A program made the translations under genes and the position numbers. DNA of 7,750 nt, taken from contig JALQTG010000200.1 of the NCBI GenBank assembly GCA_023264075.1, positions 1 through 7,750 of the forward strand. The letters run 5' to 3'. Within the stretch, counting starts at the first letter, position 1; each line of letters starts with the position of its first letter. The DNA comes from Crocinitomicaceae bacterium. GTDB lineage: Bacteria > Bacteroidota > Bacteroidia > Flavobacteriales_D > Crocinitomicaceae. The notes beneath the pieces were generated by a model. It had not been told where the DNA came from. It saw only the letters and a list, made by a program, of their open reading frames with translations, and made no database searches. Positions 1 through 4,906 of this stretch are shown here, piece by piece.

Positions 1-164
1 TCCATGTGATGAATAAGCGGTGTTTCACCCAAAGCCACCCTCGCCTCTTCAACGCTGGAGTTTTTTTCAATGGGATTTATGCTACTCGCACCGTCCGCAG
101 CTGCAGAAATAACCCAGTAAAAGGCAACAGAAGCAAGGCAAAGAATATACAGTTTTAGTTTCAT
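1..164 (-). CDS. N-terminal part of an exported protein, function unknown (runs off left edge)
   Basis: Reading the minus strand from the ATG at 164-162 gives 54 open codons up to the window edge. The N-terminus, MKLKLYILCLASVAFYWVIS, has two lysines, then a hydrophobic stretch at about residues 5-20, then an Ala-rich segment (AAADG, residues 21-25) that would suit a signal-peptidase I site. Cys9 lies inside the hydrophobic core without a lipobox, so a lipoprotein is unlikely. The visible mature part (residues 26-54) is polar, includes EEARVALGETPLIHHM, and is too short to assign to a family. I infer a Sec-exported periplasmic or outer-membrane-associated protein. The gene is divergent from the folate enzyme gene at 281, with 116 nt between them. 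No Shine-Dalgarno sequence precedes the ATG. An exact TAnnTTTG element lies almost against it. Confidence 0.65.
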   Translation of the reverse strand, partial: MKLKLYILCLASVAFYWVISAAADGASSINPIEKNSSVEEARVALGETPLIHHM

Positions 165-280
165 ATTTCAAATGTACGATAAAAGTACATACGTTTTCGG
201 ACCTCTTTTGGTTTTCAACATTCCATAATTTTAGAGATTTAGGTTATTTTAATTACTTTTATCGGTATGAATTAACCACC
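165..280. promoter_or_regulatory. Divergent intergenic region between left-edge gene and 5-FCL gene
   Basis: This 116-nt AT-rich gap must hold the promoters of two divergent genes. For the plus-strand gene the best candidates are imperfect: TTTG at 207-210 followed 15 nt later by TAATTTTA (226-233), and TACTTTTA at 254-261. Each of these -7-like strings differs from TAnnTTTG only at the last base. The ATG at 281 has no Shine-Dalgarno sequence. An upstream ATG at 274-276 meets a stop after one more codon. Confidence 0.35.
169..176 (-). promoter_or_regulatory. Bacteroidota -7 promoter element (TACATTTG) for the left-edge gene
   Basis: On the minus strand TACATTTG matches TAnnTTTG exactly and ends four bases before the ATG at 164. 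I see no good TTG/TTTG -33 element at the usual 17-23 nt spacing. If the element is real, transcription would begin at or within a base or two of the ATG, giving a leaderless or nearly leaderless mRNA. Eight-base matches with two free positions also occur by chance in AT-rich DNA. Confidence 0.35.
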
Positions 281-850
281 ATGACCAAAGCTGAATTACG
301 GAAACACTACAAGGCGCGAAGAAAAGCGCTCTCTCCAAAATCACTGATTGAATCAAGTGAAGCAATCACGGAGCGCGTATTATCCAACTTTCAATTGGAA
401 GGAAAAACGATCAGCCTTTTTCTCCCCATTGAACGACATCATGAAATCAATACCTATGGCCTCTTAGAACGAGCATTTGTCATTGGGGCTAAAGTAGGTC
501 TTCCTGTTGCTGATTTCCATCACCATACACTCGTGCACAGAAACTATACAGAAGAAACCATCCTTCACTTAAACGAGTTTGATATTCCAGAACCAACGAA
601 TGGAAAAAAAATACTGTACGATCAGTTCGACTATGTTTTTGTACCGCTTCTTGCCGTCGACAAAAAAGGTTACCGTGTAGGGTACGGAAAAGGATTTTAC
701 GACCGTTTCTTATCGTCGTGTCATCCCAACTGCAAATTTATTGGGTTGCACCTTTTTGAATTAGAGGACACGATTCTCGATACCGATAAAAATGATATCC
801 CACTACACATGGTGGTGACGCCTGAAACCATACATTATTTTAATGTCTAA
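281..850 (+). CDS. ygfA: 5-formyltetrahydrofolate cyclo-ligase (methenyltetrahydrofolate synthetase)
   Basis: This cytosolic enzyme converts 5-formyl-THF (folinate) plus ATP to 5,10-methenyl-THF, returning the storage folate to the one-carbon pool and relieving its inhibition of folate enzymes. The 189-residue length is normal for the family. The diagnostic C-terminal motif GYRVGYGKGFYDRFL lies at residues 130-144 and forms the ATP/phosphate-binding loop. It is preceded by the strand VPLLAVD (121-127) and followed by DIPLHMVVTPE (172-182), matching the conserved end of the fold. A basic N-terminal helix (KAELRKHYKARRKAL) is also typical. The ATG at 281 is the only start giving the standard N-terminus. 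The stop overlaps by 8 nt the start of a short membrane ORF, so the two are probably co-transcribed. The gene is also called fau in E. coli and yqgN in Bacillus. Confidence 0.95.
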   Translation: MTKAELRKHYKARRKALSPKSLIESSEAITERVLSNFQLEGKTISLFLPIERHHEINTYGLLERAFVIGAKVGLPVADFHHHTLVHRNYTEETILHLNEFDIPEPTNGKKILYDQFDYVFVPLLAVDKKGYRVGYGKGFYDRFLSSCHPNCKFIGLHLFELEDTILDTDKNDIPLHMVVTPETIHYFNV

Positions 851-995
851 TCCACACCAAGGTAAATTCCACCTACTGATTTTATTTGGACTGCCCACCT
901 TACTGGTGTTGATATTTGTGGTTCAAAATTGGTGGATTTCAGTAGGATTTGTACTCCTACTAATCGCGGTATCTTGGTTATTATTCAAAAAATGA
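843..995 (+). CDS. Small two-helix membrane protein (50 aa), function unknown
   Basis: An ATG at 843-845, in a different frame, lies inside the last codons of the cyclo-ligase gene. It opens a 50-codon ORF ending at TGA 993-995. The peptide begins MSNPHQGKFH. It then has two hydrophobic segments, about residues 11-28 (LLILFGLPTLLVLIFVVQ) and 32-47 (ISVGFVLLLIAVSWLL), joined by a short NWW turn, and ends in FKK. This looks like a membrane hairpin with a positively charged tail. The 8-nt overlap with the preceding stop suggests translational coupling, and the ORF fills almost exactly the gap before the convergent ABC-F gene, leaving 4 nt. The even hydrophobic composition and clean length argue for a real gene. 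I recognise no family. It could still be a chance ORF. Confidence 0.6.
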   Translation: MSNPHQGKFHLLILFGLPTLLVLIFVVQNWWISVGFVLLLIAVSWLLFKK

Positions 996-999
996 AAGG

Positions 1000-2892
1000 T
1001 TACACCCACTCTGAAAGCTCCATCCAACGCTCCGTTTTTTGATCCAGTTCCTCTACCAACTGAGAAAGCTCCTTTCCTGCCTCGATTAAATCATGAGTAG
1101 CTGAAGATGGAGTACTTAACACCTCTGTTAATTGAACTTTTCTCGCCTCGAGCTGTTCGATTTCTTTTTCCAATGTATCGAACTCCATTTTCTCTTTGAA
1201 CGACAACTTCCGCGTCTCAGAACCGTTGCTTTTTGGTACTTGTTGTTCTTTCGCTTTCTCTACTTTAGTGGCTTGCTTTGCCGCTTCCCGTTGATCTTCT
1301 TCTGCTTGGAATTTGGCGTCTTTCTGTAGTTGACGGAAAACAGTGTAATTTCCGGTTATGTCGTTTACAACCCCTTGGCCTTCAAAAACGAATAAATGAT
1401 CCACCATCTTATCCATGAAATACCTGTCATGAGATACCACGATCAAACACCCTTGGAAATTCTTAAGGTAATCTTCCAGTACACTAAGCACAAAAATATC
1501 GAGGTCATTAGTGGGCTCATCCAAAATTAAAAAATTCGGATTGGCCATTAATACCTTCATTAATTTCAGCCTTCGCTTCTCTCCACCACTTAGTTTACGC
1601 ACATAGTTATAGTGCATACTTTTATGAAAAAGAAATTTCTCAAGAAACTGAGCAGCAGTCATTTCCTTTCCTTTGTCTAAAGGTATGTATTCAGCGACAT
1701 CGCGAATAACATCGATGACTTTCTGGTCGTCAGAAATCTGGATATTTTCTTGCGAATAATATCCAAACACAACAGTATCCCCAACTACAACTTTCCCTTT
1801 ATCAGGCTGCTCCTCCTGCATGATCATTTTCAAAAAGGTGGATTTCCCTGCTCCATTTGGCCCCACAATCCCTAGACGTTCTTTCCGCTTAAAATTGTAA
1901 GAAAATTTCTCTAAAATGGTTAAGTCGCCATAGGCTTTCGATAAGTTGTGAAATTCCACAATCTTCGACCCGAGTCGTTCCATTTTAGTACCAATTTCGA
2001 GTTCGTCTTTCTCGATGTTTTGAGAAGCGACCTTCTTGGTTTCATAAAAAGCATCAATTCGCGCTTTTTGTTTGGTTCCTCTTGCTTTTGGCTGCCTGCG
2101 TATCCACTCCAACTCTGAGCGCATATGGCTTCTCGCCTTCCCCACAGTGGCCTCCAACTGAGCTTCTCGCTCGGCTTTCTTTTCTAAGTAGTAGGAGAAA
2201 TTTCCTTTATAACGATAAAGCATCTGATCTTCTAACTCGAGAATAATGTCCGCAACAACCTCCAAGAAGTAACGGTCGTGAGTAACCATAAAAATAGTTG
2301 AACGGGATTGCGAAAGGTACGTTTCTAACCACTCAATCATATCTAGATCAAGGTGGTTTGTGGGCTCGTCAAGAATTAAAAAGTCCGGCTCGGCAATCAA
2401 TACTTTTGCTAATGCGACACGTTTCCGTTGACCACCAGACAGCGTCGCTACCTTGCGTTCAAAGTCTGTCAACTTCAGCTGCGTAAGAATTTGTTCTACC
2501 TTATATTCCAAATCCCAGGCATCTAGCTCAGAGACTTTCTCAAATAGTGCAGCCATTCCCTCTTCGTCATTCTCTTGAAGGGCCTTGTTATACTGCTTAA
2601 TGACCTGAAGTTTTGGCAAATCATGGTCAAAAACCTCCTGCATGATGGTATTGCTGTCGTTTAAGTTCTCCGCTTGCTCTAAATAGCCCAACGAAATATC
2701 GTTACGAAAAACGATGCGTCCGGAGTCATAGGACTCCTGTCCAATTAGGCATTTCAACAAGGTCGACTTACCATTTCCGTTTTTCGCAACAAGTGCTACT
2801 TTTTGACCTTGTTCAATCCCGAAGGTTAAGTCTTGAAATATGATACGATCCCCAAAGCTTTTCGTGAGGTTCTCAACAGAAAGAAAATTCAT
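1000..2892 (-). CDS. uup: ABC-F family ATPase, Uup-like
   Basis: A soluble protein of 630 residues with two ATP-binding cassettes and no membrane segments, as in ABC-F proteins that act on the ribosome E-site. Cassette 1 has Walker A AKNGNGKST (36-44), signature LSGGQ (151-155), Walker B FLILDEPTNHLD (171-182) and H-loop THDR (204-207). The inter-cassette linker (about 230-300) carries the Uup-type basic motif RRQPKARGTKQKARID (265-280). Cassette 2 has GPNGAGKST (344-352), LSGGE (434-438), FLILDEPTNDLD (454-465) and SHDR (487-490). A charged linker leads to a C-terminal coiled coil (about 560-630, beginning RKLSFKEKMEFDTLEKEIEQ), the Uup-type C-terminal domain. The first Walker A has Ala36 where Gly is usual. 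E. coli Uup is linked to ribosome function and transposon excision, and the exact role here is inferred. The start codon shares one base with the upstream DUF4293 stop (TAATG), implying translational coupling. The 3' end faces the plus-strand small ORF 4 nt away. Confidence 0.95.
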   Translation of the reverse strand: MNFLSVENLTKSFGDRIIFQDLTFGIEQGQKVALVAKNGNGKSTLLKCLIGQESYDSGRIVFRNDISLGYLEQAENLNDSNTIMQEVFDHDLPKLQVIKQYNKALQENDEEGMAALFEKVSELDAWDLEYKVEQILTQLKLTDFERKVATLSGGQRKRVALAKVLIAEPDFLILDEPTNHLDLDMIEWLETYLSQSRSTIFMVTHDRYFLEVVADIILELEDQMLYRYKGNFSYYLEKKAEREAQLEATVGKARSHMRSELEWIRRQPKARGTKQKARIDAFYETKKVASQNIEKDELEIGTKMERLGSKIVEFHNLSKAYGDLTILEKFSYNFKRKERLGIVGPNGAGKSTFLKMIMQEEQPDKGKVVVGDTVVFGYYSQENIQISDDQKVIDVIRDVAEYIPLDKGKEMTAAQFLEKFLFHKSMHYNYVRKLSGGEKRRLKLMKVLMANPNFLILDEPTNDLDIFVLSVLEDYLKNFQGCLIVVSHDRYFMDKMVDHLFVFEGQGVVNDITGNYTVFRQLQKDAKFQAEEDQREAAKQATKVEKAKEQQVPKSNGSETRKLSFKEKMEFDTLEKEIEQLEARKVQLTEVLSTPSSATHDLIEAGKELSQLVEELDQKTERWMELSEWV

Positions 2893-3464
2893 TAACGTAT
2901 ACGATCAATTGATTTGATTAAGTCCAAATCGCGCTTAATGCCAATATTAGCTAGAAAAATAAAGGCTGTTGCCGTTATTAAACAGAAGAAACCTACGCCT
3001 AAGTAAGATTTTACCTCTGCGTTCTCAAGGACTTCGCTGTACTCACTTTTCAAGACGTAGTAAAATACGATCGTAAAGATGGTTCCTAACAAACTGAAAA
3101 AGAATGCCATTCTTCCCAATCGCAGCTGAGTGGGGAGCTTTTTGAACGTTAACAAGGTTGCGATTGTTAACATGGTTAGAAATAATGTAATCGAGAAAAA
3201 TGGAAACTTATTATACGCTACACCTTTCACCTCAGAAAGCTCTTCTTGGGTATTTAAAAAGGTCTGTAACGAGGCTCGATCATCACTAAGTACGTTTGCC
3301 TCGATTGTTCCATCCACCTGAATACCATAAGAGTTTACATTCACATCAAGGTGGGCTGTCTGCTCCTTGAAGATGGCATATGAATATACCTCAATACCAA
3401 GTGTAAGTGTGATGAGCGCAGCAATCGCTACAAAAAGATACAAAGTCTGAACGCGTTGAATCAT
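2892..3464 (-). CDS. DUF4293 family four-helix membrane protein, function unknown
   Basis: I place the start at the ATG at 3464-3462, giving 190 residues beginning MIQRVQTLYL, the N-terminus expected of DUF4293 proteins. A longer reading from a TTG at 3494 would add ten residues but would run through an exact -7 promoter element at 3481-3488, so I reject it. Four hydrophobic segments are visible at about residues 8-26, 88-107, 117-137 and 154-174. A soluble, probably extracytoplasmic loop (about 30-85) lies between the first two, the usual DUF4293 layout. The C-terminus ANIGIKRDLDLIKSIDRIR resembles the family's conserved basic tail. The family is essentially restricted to Bacteroidota and has no known biochemical function. 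The gene ends in a one-base overlap with the ABC-F start, so the pair forms an operon. Family assignment rests on recalled sequence features. Confidence 0.85.
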   Translation of the reverse strand: MIQRVQTLYLFVAIAALITLTLGIEVYSYAIFKEQTAHLDVNVNSYGIQVDGTIEANVLSDDRASLQTFLNTQEELSEVKGVAYNKFPFFSITLFLTMLTIATLLTFKKLPTQLRLGRMAFFFSLLGTIFTIVFYYVLKSEYSEVLENAEVKSYLGVGFFCLITATAFIFLANIGIKRDLDLIKSIDRIR

Positions 3465-3480
3465 ACAAGTAAAGTTTTTG

Positions 3481-3488
3481 CAAAAATA
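3481..3488 (-). promoter_or_regulatory. -7 promoter element (TATTTTTG) of the DUF4293-ABC-F operon
   Basis: On the minus strand TATTTTTG is an exact TAnnTTTG match. Transcription would start a few bases downstream, near 3474-3478, leaving a 5' leader of roughly 10-14 nt before the ATG at 3464. No TTG lies at the ideal -33 spacing; the nearest upstream is about 26 nt away. The position settles the start codon of the downstream gene. Confidence 0.5.
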
Positions 3489-3583
3489 GCACAATTCACG
3501 GTTTGATGAATTGACAACGGGACAATTGTTTACGATTCACGCACTTCCGTAAAACTTTACTCCAACTCTAGCACCAAATTCGT

Positions 3584-3591
3584 TATCTTTG
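3584..3591 (+). promoter_or_regulatory. -7-like promoter element (TATCTTTG) overlapping the miaA start
   Basis: TATCTTTG is an exact TAnnTTTG match, but it overlaps the TTG at 3589 and abuts the TTG at 3592, the only usable miaA starts. A transcript from it would begin at about 3592-3598, at or past these codons. The -33 region has only a weak TTTA (3556-3559). Either miaA is read from a leaderless or unusual start, or this match is fortuitous and the promoter lies farther upstream. Confidence 0.3.
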
Positions 3592-4497
3592 TTGAAAAAA
3601 ATCAAACGTCTCATCGTCATAGCAGGCCCTACGGCCAGTGGAAAAACAGCGCTTTCAGTAGCACTTGCAAAACACTATGCGTGCTCCGTCGTTTCTTCAG
3701 ATAGTCGGCAATTTTATAAGGAAATGTCGATAGGAACCGCAAAACCTGACGCGCTTGAAATGGACAATGTCCCGCATTACTTCATCGATTCCCATTCCAT
3801 TCAATCGCCACTGAACGCTGGAGAATATGCTCAAGAAGCTGGCCTGACATTAAAATCATTATTCGCTAAACACGACACCGTCATTCTTGTCGGAGGTTCA
3901 GGATTATTCATTAAAGCCTTGGTTGAGGGAATCGACGATATTCCTGGGGATGAGGATGTGCGATCGAAATGGAATGCAATTTATGCTGAGAAAGGAATAC
4001 GACATCTTCAAGAGGAATTACTTTCTAAAGACCCCGTATATTTTGAACAGGTAGATCAGCAGAATTCAGTTCGATTAATTCGTGCACTTGAGGTAATTGA
4101 TATCACTGGTAAGCCCTATTCTCAATCGCGCCAAGGAAAATTACAGCAAAATTATTACAGTACCTATTATTATATCGTCAATCATCCACGGGAAATTCTT
4201 TACGAACGCATCAATGAACGCGTCCAACAGATGTTTGAAAAAGGATTAGAACAAGAAGCGCGAAATCTGTTTTCTCTAAAAGATAATCAAGCATTAAATA
4301 CCGTAGGCTATAAAGAGCTATTTGCGTATTTCGAAGAAAGTATTAGCTGTAACGAGGCATTCAACCTTATCCAACAGAACACACGGCGCTATGCGAAACG
4401 TCAACTCACTTGGTTTAAGGGGATTTCGGACGCCACATGGGGAACTCCAGACCAACTCTATCCGATGATCACCCAAGAAATACCGAAGACGAATTAA
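3589..4497 (+). CDS. miaA: tRNA dimethylallyltransferase (tRNA A37 isopentenyltransferase)
   Basis: The enzyme transfers a dimethylallyl group from DMAPP to N6 of adenosine 37 in tRNAs reading UNN codons, the first step toward ms2i6A, which stabilises codon pairing. The 302 residues match the family length. Visible motifs are the P-loop GPTASGKT (13-20), the substrate-binding segment SSDSRQFYKEMSIGTAKP (36-53), GGSGLFIKAL (102-111), the tRNA-binding NSVRLIRALEV (159-169), TVGYKEL (238-244) and RRYAKRQLTWFK (266-277). Tyr in the usual GGTGLY is Phe here. No ATG or GTG lies between the in-frame stop at 3550-3552 and the P-loop, so initiation must use a TTG at 3589 or 3592. I give the longer form; the alternative is one residue shorter. 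The gene is divergent from the DUF4293 operon and convergent with the membrane protein gene at 4494, overlapping it by 4 nt. Confidence 0.96.
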   Translation: MLKKIKRLIVIAGPTASGKTALSVALAKHYACSVVSSDSRQFYKEMSIGTAKPDALEMDNVPHYFIDSHSIQSPLNAGEYAQEAGLTLKSLFAKHDTVILVGGSGLFIKALVEGIDDIPGDEDVRSKWNAIYAEKGIRHLQEELLSKDPVYFEQVDQQNSVRLIRALEVIDITGKPYSQSRQGKLQQNYYSTYYYIVNHPREILYERINERVQQMFEKGLEQEARNLFSLKDNQALNTVGYKELFAYFEESISCNEAFNLIQQNTRRYAKRQLTWFKGISDATWGTPDQLYPMITQEIPKTN

Positions 4498-4853
4498 ATT
4501 TTCTTTTGACTAAATCGAATCAAATCTACCACCGGAGGAAATGCCAAAAACAAGGTTCCATAGCGCGTCACAGTGAACGACCAATCCGGGTTAGCGGGAA
4601 TTACAAATGGAATTAATACGGCAGCCAAGCCTATGTAATACGTGTATTCATACCATTCGACCTTCTTGGTTACAAAGCGCTTAATCATTTGTATCAAAAT
4701 ATAAACAATGATCGAAGACCAGATTAATGTGGGTAATTGACGTAATCCTTCCACGCTCGAATTTGCCCAATAATAAAAAAACACGTAAGCACTTATTGGA
4801 AGTAACACGATGAGCATGAGTAAATGAAAAAAACGCTTAATCGATTGGTTCAT
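4494..4853 (-). CDS. Small multi-pass membrane protein (119 aa), function unknown
   Basis: The product is strongly hydrophobic, with four likely membrane helices at about residues 9-28, 42-58, 70-86 and 96-112, separated by short loops. A basic loop KRFVTKKVEWYEYTYY (58-73) lies between helices 2 and 3. The C-terminus is RFSQKKI, and the N-terminus MNQSIKRFFH is basic, so by the positive-inside rule both ends should be cytoplasmic. I recognise no family and see no catalytic motif. The ATG at 4853 lies 53 nt after the lon stop, with no visible promoter or terminator between, so co-transcription with lon is likely. No Shine-Dalgarno sequence is present. The stop codon overlaps the convergent miaA stop in a shared TTAA. 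Confidence 0.75.
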   Translation of the reverse strand: MNQSIKRFFHLLMLIVLLPISAYVFFYYWANSSVEGLRQLPTLIWSSIIVYILIQMIKRFVTKKVEWYEYTYYIGLAAVLIPFVIPANPDWSFTVTRYGTLFLAFPPVVDLIRFSQKKI

Positions 4854-4906
4854 ACGAAGTCTTGTTTAATAACTGTTTGTTCCGTTAATTGAATTCTCTG
4901 ATGGCA

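Noticed and set aside
3465..3494. Ten-residue N-terminal extension of the DUF4293 protein (Cys-rich, TTG start)
   Set aside because: It contains an exact -7 promoter element and is not expected for the family; the start at 3464 fits better.
3522..3529. ACAATTGT palindrome in the DUF4293-miaA intergenic region
   Set aside because: An 8-bp palindrome is expected by chance in AT-rich DNA and no partner site was seen.
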